Of a stretch of DNA of 24,317 nt, positions 16,168 through 22,487 are shown piece after piece. Source of the stretch: an uncultured Veillonella sp. (GTDB lineage Bacteria > Bacillota > Negativicutes > Veillonellales > Veillonellaceae); the NCBI GenBank assembly GCA_934202095.1, contig CAKPXN010000023.1:1-24317 (forward strand), given 5' to 3'. Position 1 is the first letter of the stretch; every line of letters starts with the position of its first letter. The translations under genes were made by a program, and so were the position numbers. The notes beneath the pieces were generated by a model. The model was not told the origin of the DNA. It ran no database searches and saw nothing but the letters and a program-made list of their open reading frames with translations.

Positions 16168-16602
16168 TTATTTCAACATGGATTCAATGAACCAAATTTG
16201 TTTTACATAATATTCAATGTGGTCTTCCATCATGTTGGAAAGCAAGAAATTATCTTCTTCACCAGCTGCTTCACGGATAGCAGACGCTTGATCTTTCATA
16301 TATTTGAAGTCATGAAGTAAAATTTCGATCACTTTATGTTGAGGAATATCTTCTTGACCTAATTCACCGATTTTTGCCAATTTAGCATATTCAACAGAGT
16401 TTACCAATGGGAATTCACCTTGCATTTTTACATGTTCTGCTACTGCATCAAAGTATTCAAATGCTTCATCATAAATGGATTCCAAATATTCATGGATAGA
16501 TTTGAATTGTGGACCAGTTACATTGAAATGAAGATTGTGTAATTTTACATTCCATACGGAAAGATCTGCTAAATATTGATTTACTTGTTGTACGTTTTTC
16601 AT
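16168..16602 (-). CDS. dps: Dps-family ferritin-like DNA protection protein
   Basis: This is a 144-residue protein of the Dps/miniferritin family, a dodecamer that oxidises Fe2+ with hydrogen peroxide and stores iron in the cytoplasm. The inter-subunit ferroxidase ligands have the exact spacing of well-studied Dps proteins: His25, His37 (+12), Asp52 (+15) and Glu56 (+4), in the context NLHFNVTG...IHEYLESIYDEAFEYFDAVAEH. There is no extended Lys-rich N-terminal tail, so direct DNA binding is less likely. GGAG precedes the ATG. It has its own promoter with a Fur-like box. No terminator separates it from tRNA-Ser, which has a separate promoter. Confidence 0.93.
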   Translation of the reverse strand: MKNVQQVNQYLADLSVWNVKLHNLHFNVTGPQFKSIHEYLESIYDEAFEYFDAVAEHVKMQGEFPLVNSVEYAKLAKIGELGQEDIPQHKVIEILLHDFKYMKDQASAIREAAGEEDNFLLSNMMEDHIEYYVKQIWFIESMLK

Positions 16603-16724
16603 AGTAATAACTCCTTTTTCTTTTAATTCTCAATTGCAATTCATCCTAACACAGGACAAATCTAGTCGGCTTCTAAATCTGTTATTTATTTCTGTAATTT
16701 GTAATCAGTATTGATTATATTATT

Positions 16725-16753
16725 ATTTTAACAATAATGATTATCCTTGTCAA
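16725..16753 (-). promoter_or_regulatory. dps promoter with Fur/PerR-like operator in the spacer
   Basis: On the minus strand, a consensus TTGACA (16748-16753) is followed after 17 bases by TAAAAT (16725-16730). A 7-1-7 element, CAATAAT-G-ATTATCC (16732-16746, plus strand), lies wholly between them and matches TGATAAT-N-ATTATCA at 11 of 14 positions. This fits repression of dps by an iron- or peroxide-sensing Fur-family regulator. Fur and PerR boxes are too alike to separate by eye. Confidence 0.6.
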
Positions 16754-16754
16754 T

Positions 16755-16782
16755 AATTTTATCGATATTTTTCGATAAAATT
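16755..16782. repeat. Inverted repeat upstream of the dps -35 box
   Basis: AATTTTATCG (16755-16764) and CGATAAAATT (16773-16782) are perfect 10-bp arms around an 8-base AT spacer. It sits immediately upstream of the dps -35 box and beyond the cysE terminator. It may be a second regulator site or a weak back-up terminator. Confidence 0.4.
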
Positions 16783-16796
16783 TTGATTAAATAAAA

Positions 16797-16837
16797 AGCC
16801 TCTTACCATCAGATATACATCTAATAGCAAGAGGTCT
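16797..16837 (-). terminator. Terminator downstream of cysE
   Basis: On the minus strand, AGACCTCTTGCTATTAGATG pairs with CTGATGGTAAGAGGCT, followed by TTTTTATTTAATC. It begins 14 bases after the cysE stop codon. Confidence 0.88.
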
Positions 16838-16850
16838 AAGCCAGTCTATA

Positions 16851-17462
16851 TTATATATAGTATTCTATGTAGTTTTCAGGATATGGGCTATCATTCGATG
16901 CACCATTTTTATTCTTCCGTCTAGGCTTCCGAACATACATATTTTCTGGATCTGTTTCAAAGATAACCATATCTTTCGGAATATCGTGTTTTATAACTAG
17001 ATTACAGCCTATTTTAGTACGAGCTCCAATCGTAATATCCCCTAAAATTTTTGTACCTGTACCAATGAGGACATCATCTTCAATGGTGGGATGGCGTTTT
17101 GTTTTCTTAGAGGACATCCCCCCTAATGTTACTTGGTGGAACAATGTCACATTATCTCCCACGATGGCGGTTTCACCGATAACAACGCCCATACCATGGT
17201 CAATAAATAAGCCTCGACCAATGGTAGCTCCCGGATGAATTTCAATGCCTGTTACATGACGAGAATGAAGTGCGATACGGCGTGCCAATGTAGGCCACCC
17301 CGCCTTATAGAGGCGATGCGCAAAGAAATGCCAGAATAAGGCCGTAATATGCGGATATGTCCATATAACCATCCACACATTAGTAGCTGCCGGGTCAGAA
17401 TCCATGACGCGTTTAATATTATATTGAATTTTGCCCCATAACTCGCGCAAACCTTGCATCAT
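16851..17462 (-). CDS. cysE: Serine O-acetyltransferase CysE (SAT)
   Basis: This 203-residue cytoplasmic enzyme transfers acetyl from acetyl-CoA to L-serine, the first step of cysteine synthesis. The N-terminal helical domain (about 1-65) is short, as in Gram-positive CysE. The C-terminal left-handed beta-helix carries hexapeptide repeats: GIEIHPGATIGRGLFIDHG with the catalytic His-Asp region, VVIGETAIVGDNVTLFHQVTLGG, and the KRHPTIEDDVLIGTGTKILG motif that binds CoA. The tail after about residue 176 is basic (RKPRRKNKNG) and may modulate binding to cysteine synthase. GGAG lies before the ATG ATG; the first ATG has the better spacing. No cysK is adjacent. The leader carries an operator-like repeat and a terminator. 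Confidence 0.93.
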   Translation of the reverse strand: MMQGLRELWGKIQYNIKRVMDSDPAATNVWMVIWTYPHITALFWHFFAHRLYKAGWPTLARRIALHSRHVTGIEIHPGATIGRGLFIDHGMGVVIGETAIVGDNVTLFHQVTLGGMSSKKTKRHPTIEDDVLIGTGTKILGDITIGARTKIGCNLVIKHDIPKDMVIFETDPENMYVRKPRRKNKNGASNDSPYPENYIEYYI

Positions 17463-17515
17463 AAGTACTCCATATCTACGTTCATTACACGAACAGTGTG
17501 TCTATCAAAAATATA

Positions 17516-17541
17516 ACGCCCTTGGATACTCCCAAGGGCGT
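17516..17541 (-). terminator. Intrinsic terminator in the cysE leader (possible attenuator)
   Basis: ACGCCCTTGG (17516-17525) and CCAAGGGCGT (17532-17541) form a perfect 10-bp GC-rich stem with a 6-base loop. On the minus strand it is followed by TATATTTTTGA. It lies about 55 bases before the cysE start and about 65 bases after the candidate promoter, so it would end transcripts before cysE unless antiterminated. Confidence 0.75.
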
Positions 17542-17603
17542 AAGTCACGGTTTTAACAATTACCAAACTATACACTGGGTATAATCATTTGTACACTCTA
17601 TAA

Positions 17604-17642
17604 ATATATTCCTACTCTAACACCTAGGAATATATCTGTCAA
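17604..17642 (-). promoter_or_regulatory. cysE promoter with operator-like inverted repeat
   Basis: On the minus strand, a consensus TTGACA (17637-17642) is followed after 17 bases by TAGAGT (17614-17619). Perfect 11-bp arms ATATATTCCTA (17604-17614) and TAGGAATATAT (17625-17635), spaced by 10 bases and so two helical turns centre to centre, cover the spacer, -10 box and start site. The GGAAT half resembles operators of the Rrf2-type cysteine regulator CymR as I recall them; that link is inference. Confidence 0.55.
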
Positions 17643-17690
17643 GAATTTTGAGGGTCTTTAAAGCCCGCAGTTTATAGGAAATAACTGAGT

Positions 17691-18494
17691 TTATCGTATA
17701 TTTCCTAGCGTGTTAATCACCGTATCCCACGTAATAGGCACCGTCATAATAGCGACGGCGATTCCTATCCATAAAAGACTGCCGATGATAACTACAAGTC
17801 TAGACAGTACAAACTGAAAAGCCCTACTATTTCCGTATAAGATGATGTTCTTTCGTTCATGCAGTACTATATGGCCCCATAAGAAACCAGCCAAGGTATA
17901 CGTTAAAATATGTGGATCGACTATCAAATAAGAAACCACATCTGGCATATGCTCTTTTCTAGATATAATTGGTGAAAGCAAGCCATTCACTTCAACAGCC
18001 CAAAGTTTATACCAGAATAACATCAATATGACAGGCCACATAGAACGCCATGTCATCCATAAAACATAACAATAATTTACCAACGCCCCTGCTACTTGAT
18101 TATGATGCTTGTGTATATATCGTTCCATCCGCGACTCTGAACCATAACCTTGCTCAATTTGCCAATAGTGAAACTGTACATTTCGTTCCCCATGTGTAAA
18201 ATCTACGAATCCCAAGGTTTGAAGTAGGACAAGAGCAAATATAACAATGGTAACGAGCTGAAACCATTCACTAAACATCAAGCTAGACGGTACCATATAG
18301 TCTGTAATAGCCATGTCGATACGCAACACTAACAGTATCAAAGCTACGTAAGCACTCCATCGTGTCCATCGGCTGTATGTATATAATGAACTATGACTAC
18401 CAATGACGAGCGCTGCTGGATGCAAAGACAATAATAGGCCAAATACAAAGCAAAATATGATTGCCGAGATGACAGCTATAAATTCGTAATTCAT
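17691..18494 (-). CDS. Hypothetical polytopic membrane protein coupled to queF
   Basis: This 267-residue protein is not recognised. It has about six or seven hydrophobic segments (near residues 5-30, 45-62, 80-97, 140-165, 190-212 and 230-255). A polar central stretch, about 98-140, is rich in His, Arg and Tyr (FTHGERNVQFHYWQIEQ and RYIHKHHNQ). Its ATG lies one base after the queF stop codon and lacks a clear ribosome site, so it depends on translational coupling to queF. It does not look like the known queuosine-precursor transporters QueT or YhhQ, but the coupling makes a link to precursor handling worth considering. A run of His residues in the central loop could bind metal (speculative). 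Confidence 0.75.
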   Translation of the reverse strand: MNYEFIAVISAIIFCFVFGLLLSLHPAALVIGSHSSLYTYSRWTRWSAYVALILLVLRIDMAITDYMVPSSLMFSEWFQLVTIVIFALVLLQTLGFVDFTHGERNVQFHYWQIEQGYGSESRMERYIHKHHNQVAGALVNYCYVLWMTWRSMWPVILMLFWYKLWAVEVNGLLSPIISRKEHMPDVVSYLIVDPHILTYTLAGFLWGHIVLHERKNIILYGNSRAFQFVLSRLVVIIGSLLWIGIAVAIMTVPITWDTVINTLGNIR

Positions 18495-18495
18495 C

Positions 18496-18993
18496 TTAAC
18501 GGTACGCTACGCGTTCAGGCTGCATATCATGGAAATGAAGGCGCTCTTTTGCCGTCTTTTCCCAGTCCGTACCAGGCTTGCCGTAGTTAGCATATGGATC
18601 GATAGACAAACCACCGCGCGGCGTAAACTTGCCCCATACTTCGATGTACTTAGGGTCCATCAACTTAATCAAATCTTTCATGATGATATTAATGCAATCC
18701 TCGTGAAAGTCCCCATGATTGCGGAAACTAAATAGATATAACTTTAAAGACTTTGACTCAACCATTTTCTTATCTGGTACATAAGAAATGTAGATGGTCG
18801 CAAAGTCTGGTTGCCCTGTCATAGGACACAAGCTTGTAAACTCAGGACAGTTAAACTTAACAAAATAATCATTATCAGGGTGTTTGTTATCAAATGCCTC
18901 TAACACCTGTGGTGCGTAATCAGTAGGATAATCGGTCTTGTGACCTAACATCGTTACGCCTTGTAACTCTTTTTCAGATCTGCCAGATGCCAT
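18496..18993 (-). CDS. queF: NADPH-dependent preQ0 reductase QueF (type I)
   Basis: This 165-residue cytoplasmic enzyme reduces the nitrile of 7-cyano-7-deazaguanine (preQ0) to the amine preQ1 in queuosine biosynthesis. It has the unimodular (Bacillus-type) length. The nucleophile Cys56 lies in [12 protein letters not shown] together with Asp63. The family motif [20 protein letters not shown] (79-98) holds the NADPH-binding segment and Glu98. A GAGG site lies before the ATG. No queC, queD, queE or preQ1 riboswitch is visible in the window. It is followed with a one-base gap by a membrane protein of unknown role. Confidence 0.95.
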   Translation of the reverse strand: MASGRSEKELQGVTMLGHKTDYPTDYAPQVLEAFDNKHPDNDYFVKFNCPEFTSLCPMTGQPDFATIYISYVPDKKMVESKSLKLYLFSFRNHGDFHEDCINIIMKDLIKLMDPKYIEVWGKFTPRGGLSIDPYANYGKPGTDWEKTAKERLHFHDMQPERVAYR

Positions 18994-19044
18994 AAAGAAC
19001 CTCTTTCTATAATAGGATATAAGAAATAATTCATGTGATACTTA

Positions 19045-19053
19045 ATTATATCA
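19045..19053 (-). promoter_or_regulatory. Extended -10 promoter element for queF
   Basis: On the minus strand, TGATATAAT (19045-19053) is a perfect extended -10 element about 52 bases upstream of the queF start. No good -35 box is seen, which is usual for extended -10 promoters. Confidence 0.45.
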
Positions 19054-19093
19054 TATACTATACGCTCTATTTTAATTGCATAAAATTAAAGTT

Positions 19094-19099
19094 TATAAT
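19094..19099 (+). promoter_or_regulatory. Candidate -10 box of the stalk-domain gene
   Basis: TATAAT lies 68 bases upstream of the plus-strand start codon, in the divergent spacer with queF. The -35 region (TTTAAT at 19071-19076) is weak. An AT-rich inverted repeat, TTTTAATT-GCA-TAAAATTAAA, lies just upstream. Confidence 0.35.
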
Positions 19100-19167
19100 A
19101 AAATATTCATATACATCTGATAACATTAGTTTATTCAGAACGATATAACACCTTATGGAGGTCCCTT

Positions 19168-19881
19168 ATGAAACTAAAACAGCTTATTTTATCTAGCATC
19201 GCTCTAGGTGCGTTAGCTTTCACAGTAGGCATGGCACAACCAGCACATGCAGCAATCGGCATGGAAACACCAGCGCCAGCTCAAAATTTAGAAAAACCTG
19301 CATCTGTAACAACACAACATCATATCAACGTGGATGGCAAGGTATTAGAACCGGTAAAAGACCATCAAAACGTAGCCTATGTAGACGGCCAACCGCTCGT
19401 AGCATTGCGCCAAGTATCGGAAGCATTAGGCTATAAGGTGGCGTGGGATGCACCAACAAAAACAGCATTGGTAGATATGAGCATTGCTACACTAGCGATT
19501 CAACCAGATCAAGCGCAAATCGTTAGAAAAGGCAAGTTGCAAATCATCAACCTTGATACATCCGAATCTATGCTGCCTACACCGCGCATGATAGATGGTC
19601 AATTGTTCGTGAGCCCTAGTGCATTCAAATTACTATTAAACGACGTAAAAATCACGAAGGACGAAATTTTCATTGCTCCACAACGGGCTCAGCTAGCATC
19701 CACAACCAATACGAACGGGCCTCACAAAAATGAAATCAGTACATTCTTACCGCCAACAGACAATACGTCTGCCAAGGTAGAGACTAGTTCCAAAGTGGAA
19801 TCCAACACAAAATCCACTACAAAGGACGAACCTTTAATCAAGGTTAAACATACGCAAACAACTGACAAAAACACAAAATAA
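19168..19881 (+). CDS. Exported stalk-domain protein (copper amine oxidase N-terminal-like domain)
   Basis: This is a 237-residue secreted protein. Residues 1-28 form a signal peptide with a cut after AHA. Residues about 50-110 (HINVDGKVLEP...NVAYVDGQPLVALRQVSEALGYKVAWDAPTKTALV) match the short alpha/beta 'stalk' domain first seen at the N-terminus of copper amine oxidase and common in envelope proteins of Firmicutes. A second, weaker copy follows at about 118-170. The last 60 residues are low-complexity, rich in Ser, Thr, Lys and Asn, and probably disordered. No oxidase domain or copper site is present, so a structural envelope role is more likely than catalysis. GGAGGT precedes the ATG. It stands alone between divergent queF and the convergent small exported protein gene. 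Confidence 0.8.
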   Translation: MKLKQLILSSIALGALAFTVGMAQPAHAAIGMETPAPAQNLEKPASVTTQHHINVDGKVLEPVKDHQNVAYVDGQPLVALRQVSEALGYKVAWDAPTKTALVDMSIATLAIQPDQAQIVRKGKLQIINLDTSESMLPTPRMIDGQLFVSPSAFKLLLNDVKITKDEIFIAPQRAQLASTTNTNGPHKNEISTFLPPTDNTSAKVETSSKVESNTKSTTKDEPLIKVKHTQTTDKNTK

Positions 19882-19894
19882 TAATACAAATAGT

Positions 19895-19924
19895 AAAGCC
19901 CTTCGGATGATACCGAAGGGCTTT
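19895..19924. terminator. Terminator after the stalk-domain gene, first hairpin
   Basis: AAAGCCCTTCGG (19895-19906) and CCGAAGGGCTTT (19913-19924) form a perfect 12-bp stem with a 6-base loop, 14 bases after the stop codon. The T-tract beyond the stem is short on both strands. Confidence 0.75.
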
Positions 19925-19936
19925 GGTATATGCAAG

Positions 19937-19968
19937 AACGGCAGTTCTAACAAGGACCGCCGTTTTGT
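19937..19968. terminator. Second terminator between convergent genes
   Basis: AACGGC-A-GTTC pairs with GGAC-C-GCCGTT (19937-19964), with one A-C mismatch and a 6-base loop, followed on plus by TTGTTATC. It follows the first hairpin by 12 bases and lies 9 bases before the end of the minus-strand gene, so it may serve both. Confidence 0.65.
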
Positions 19969-19977
19969 TATCCCCTA

Positions 19978-20331
19978 TTATTTAAAGAGGGTGTTAAACA
20001 AGTTTTGCAACAAGGAAAGCAAAGAGCTAAGAATGTCTTGTACTGTTTTATCTGCATTATTTGTAGTGTTAGCTGTTGTTACAGAACCAGCTGTTTTAGT
20101 AGGTTCTACAGTTGTTGTCGTTTTTGCAGTAGGAGCTGGTATCACCGTAGTTGTTACAGGTTCCACAGGTGCTCTACCAGTAGATGGTGTAGGTGTCAAA
20201 ACTGGTGGACGAATGGAATCAGTATATTTATAGCCATAAGATGCGTTAGCTGGTTGTGCTGAAAATGCTACAATGCCTAAAGCCATAACAGACGCCATAA
20301 GTGTTATAGATAATTTTTTAGCTTTTCTCAT
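19978..20331 (-). CDS. Small exported Pro/Thr-rich protein
   Basis: This 117-residue secreted protein is not recognised. The frame is open further upstream, but AGGAGG lies directly before the ATG at 20331, giving a normal signal peptide start (MRKAKKLSITLM). Cleavage is likely after ANA near residue 30. The mature part begins with an aromatic stretch (SYGYKYTDS) and continues with a long Pro/Thr/Val-rich low-complexity linker (about 41-90). It ends in an amphipathic, Leu/Phe-rich helix (DILSSLLSLLQNLFNTLFK) that could insert in or lie on a membrane. Such a layout suits a surface or periplasmic adaptor, but no function is claimed. It is preceded by a perfect inverted repeat. Confidence 0.7.
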   Translation of the reverse strand: MRKAKKLSITLMASVMALGIVAFSAQPANASYGYKYTDSIRPPVLTPTPSTGRAPVEPVTTTVIPAPTAKTTTTVEPTKTAGSVTTANTTNNADKTVQDILSSLLSLLQNLFNTLFK

Positions 20332-20368
20332 AAGAAACCTCCTAATAAAACACATATATAATCCACTA

Positions 20369-20391
20369 TGTTATCAAATGTTTTGATAACA
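20369..20391. repeat. Operator-like inverted repeat upstream of the small exported protein gene
   Basis: TGTTATCAAA (20369-20378) and TTTGATAACA (20382-20391) are perfect 10-bp arms around a 3-base centre. It lies about 40-60 bases before the start codon and just downstream (minus strand) of a TATAAA that could be a -10 box. No T-tract follows, so an operator is more likely than a terminator. Confidence 0.45.
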
Positions 20392-20441
20392 GTTCGCATT
20401 TTATACTTAGGAGATAAGCTGAACATGAAAATTTTCAAACT

Positions 20442-21545
20442 TCATCGAATCTTAATCGATTTCAAGCTATCTGAAAAGCCTTTGATTGCTTCTTTTGCAT
20501 CATCTAAAACGCTTTTTGCATTACTTGGTGGTTTTATGCTTTCGTGCTTCATCGATTGACTATTACCTTGAGCTCGTTTCATATTTTGATTTGCCTGTGC
20601 CATGTCATTTTTTATACCATCCATCGTACGTCCAAGCTCGCCAAAGGTACTTTCATCATAGATTGCAAAATTACTGCCCCCATTGGATGTAATATTCAAC
20701 GGCCCCAATGTCAATTCGCCATTGTCGATATGCAATGCATCCGTTGAGATAGTTGTTACCGATGTATGTACTTTCACATCAAAGAACGATAAATGACGCC
20801 CTTGATTGTGAAAGCGCCCCGTAATCGATTGTATAGGAATGAGTATGTAACGACCTGCACCAGATGTAAAATCGCCCCACACCACCATATCCTTAGGCTG
20901 ACCCTTACTTGAAAAATTAAGGTTCGCCGATACAGGAACAGAAAAATCTGGCGTTTTTAAGGCCATGCTACTATCTAGGTCCGTAGCAACACCCGTTAAT
21001 TCATAGGCCCGCGTATCTAAATCATATACACCTTTAGCCTTTAACTTACCGCCAAATACATTGGCATATACCTCTTTAAAATCCAGTATGCCATCTTGAT
21101 AGGTCACATCGCCCACCACATTTTCAAAGGTTAGTGCAGGGATTCTAAGGATTGGCATGGTAACACGTCCCGATGCAAAGGGCCGATTAATATCCCCTGT
21201 CACCGTTGTGAGCAAGGTCATCTTATCATGAATACTATCACCAAATCCCAAAGATGCCGGATCTACGCCATAAATATTTAACTTCATATCGAGTATAGGC
21301 ATACGATGCTTAAGCACATCCTTTAGATCGATGCGACCATCTAATGTAAGGCCATCCCCAATGGCGGTACCACCAAATTTACCAGTTGTCAGATTCATGC
21401 GAATGGCGCGATTCGTATCGATATCAAATCGAGCATTCACATTCTTCATCACATAATGTCGATTCTTTTGGAATATTTCCAATTGGCAGTCTGAAAGCTT
21501 CACAATCGCATCGATATGTTGTCCATTCCAGTTAAAGTTACGCAC
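20442..21545 (-). CDS. AsmA/TamB-like protein, C-terminal fragment (frameshifted)
   Basis: This 367-residue frame from a GTG holds the periplasmic repeat part of an AsmA-like protein: alternating beta-strand phrases of the type LTLDGRIDLKDV, LKAKGVYDLDTRAYELTGVATDLD and VSANLNFSSKG, typical of the long hydrophobic groove of AsmA/TamB-class lipid-handling proteins. The last 60 residues are polar and helical. The frame continues upstream of the GTG as ...TTLERQEELGKK, directly joining the N-terminal fragment if one A is added to the A6 tract at 21585-21590. The restored protein would have about 540 residues. The downstream frame could be expressed alone only by internal initiation, and would then lack the signal anchor. 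Confidence 0.65.
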   Translation of the reverse strand: MRNFNWNGQHIDAIVKLSDCQLEIFQKNRHYVMKNVNARFDIDTNRAIRMNLTTGKFGGTAIGDGLTLDGRIDLKDVLKHRMPILDMKLNIYGVDPASLGFGDSIHDKMTLLTTVTGDINRPFASGRVTMPILRIPALTFENVVGDVTYQDGILDFKEVYANVFGGKLKAKGVYDLDTRAYELTGVATDLDSSMALKTPDFSVPVSANLNFSSKGQPKDMVVWGDFTSGAGRYILIPIQSITGRFHNQGRHLSFFDVKVHTSVTTISTDALHIDNGELTLGPLNITSNGGSNFAIYDESTFGELGRTMDGIKNDMAQANQNMKRAQGNSQSMKHESIKPPSNAKSVLDDAKEAIKGFSDSLKSIKIR

Positions 21546-21571
21546 CTTTTTCCCCAGTTCTTCTTGCCGTT

Positions 21572-22063
21572 CTAGTGTCGTTTTTTCGGTGCTTTAGGTC
21601 GCTGTTCTACTTCAGATAAGGGTTTATTAATATCAGGAGAAGCAGGTACAAAATCGACTCGATTATCGTCATCTAAATCAACAACGATAACCGCATCATT
21701 TAATTCTATGCCTCGGATGGCAGATGCCTTGAAATTACGGGTAATCACATCCCACATATTAACGCGTATCTTGCCAGAAGGTACGGTCATCAACTGCTGC
21801 CCATCGTCATCAGTCCATTGCAAATTCTCAAAGGATATAGTCCCCCATGGAGTGGCACTCAGGCTAGCAACGGTAACAGTCCCTCGCATCATGGTCTGAC
21901 GCGCTATGACCTCATTAAAAATGACACCCATGCCTCGACTCGCAATAGTAGCTAAGATAGAGATAATGACTACCGTAATCCCAATAAATGCAATGACGCC
22001 TAGTATACCTCGCTTATATAGTTGTATATATTTGCTCCAGTACGAGCGAAATTTAAGCCTCAT
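21572..22063 (-). CDS. AsmA/TamB-like protein, N-terminal fragment (frameshifted)
   Basis: This is a 163-residue N-terminal part of an AsmA-like envelope protein. A basic start (MRLKFRSYWSKYIQLYKRG) leads into a single membrane anchor (about 19-41), followed by an AsmA-type beta domain (GTVTVASLSATPWGTISFENLQWTDDDGQQLMTVPSGKIRV). The frame ends at a stop just after PKAPKKRH, within three codons of an A6 tract. In the neighbouring frame the coding sequence continues for about 379 codons. The ATG overlaps the end of glnB by 11 bases and has no clear ribosome site, so translation is coupled to glnB. Confidence 0.65.
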   Translation of the reverse strand: MRLKFRSYWSKYIQLYKRGILGVIAFIGITVVIISILATIASRGMGVIFNEVIARQTMMRGTVTVASLSATPWGTISFENLQWTDDDGQQLMTVPSGKIRVNMWDVITRNFKASAIRGIELNDAVIVVDLDDDNRVDFVPASPDINKPLSEVEQRPKAPKKRH

Positions 22064-22415
22064 CGTCAGTAACAGCCTTCGTACCGCGTGTACCGGTTCT
22101 GATTCGCATAGAATCTTCTACATCGTACACGAAGATCTTGCCGTCCCCTACTTCGCCAGTTTGCAAAGTATCGCGCGCCGTATCCATCACCAAATCAACA
22201 GGCACGTCACATACAACGGTTTCAACCTTCACCATCGGTACGAGATTGACCGAGTACTCTTGTCCCCGATAGACTTCGGTATGCCCTTTTTGCAATCCAC
22301 ATCCAAATACTTGAGACACCGTCATCCCTTGAATACCAATGCGGTTTAAGGCCTCTTTTAAATCTTCTAATTGCTCTGCCCGAGCAATGATATCCACTTT
22401 CTTCATCCGTTTCAT
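22053..22415 (-). CDS. glnB: P-II family nitrogen regulatory protein (GlnB/GlnK)
   Basis: This 120-residue cytoplasmic trimeric signal protein senses ATP/ADP and 2-oxoglutarate and controls partners such as Amt. The T-loop is clear: FGCGLQKGHTEVYRGQEYSVN, with Tyr54 at the position of the uridylylated Tyr51. The B-loop TGEVGDGKIFV and C-terminal RIRTGTRG bind nucleotide. The protein has three extra N-terminal residues (MKR before MKKVDII), but GAGGTGAT is placed for the first ATG. Pairing with amt suggests GlnK-like control of ammonium uptake, although here amt comes first. The next gene (AsmA-like) overlaps its end by 11 bases. Confidence 0.95.
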   Translation of the reverse strand: MKRMKKVDIIARAEQLEDLKEALNRIGIQGMTVSQVFGCGLQKGHTEVYRGQEYSVNLVPMVKVETVVCDVPVDLVMDTARDTLQTGEVGDGKIFVYDVEDSMRIRTGTRGTKAVTDDEA

Positions 22416-22459
22416 AATATCACCTCATCTGCGTTTTCATTACATCTATTGTACCATCT

Positions 22460-22477
22460 GTGAAAGCTAGCTTTCAC
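22460..22477. repeat. 18-bp palindrome in the amt-glnB gap
   Basis: GTGAAAGCTAGCTTTCAC is a perfect palindrome in the 72-base gap between amt and glnB. Its half-site (TGTGAAAGC) is the same as in the palindrome inside the mntH terminator (13847-13862). It has no following T-tract on either strand. A TGAAAG-N17-TACAAT promoter-like pair on the minus strand overlaps it. Confidence 0.45.
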
Positions 22478-22487
22478 CAAAAACAAT

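Noticed and set aside
17500..17690. T-box leader for cysE
   Set aside because: Although cysteine T-boxes are common before cysE in Firmicutes, there is no Stem I motif order and no TGG-bearing antiterminator, and the leader is too short.
18960..19010. AGAGGTTC before queF resembling the start of a preQ1-I riboswitch
   Set aside because: The required CCCTCT partner and A-rich tail do not follow. The bases are better explained as the queF ribosome binding site.
19978..20262. Plus-strand frames of 85-108 codons opposite the small exported protein gene
   Set aside because: Their composition mirrors the Thr/Pro repeats of the minus-strand gene, and one runs through terminator hairpins. They are shadows.
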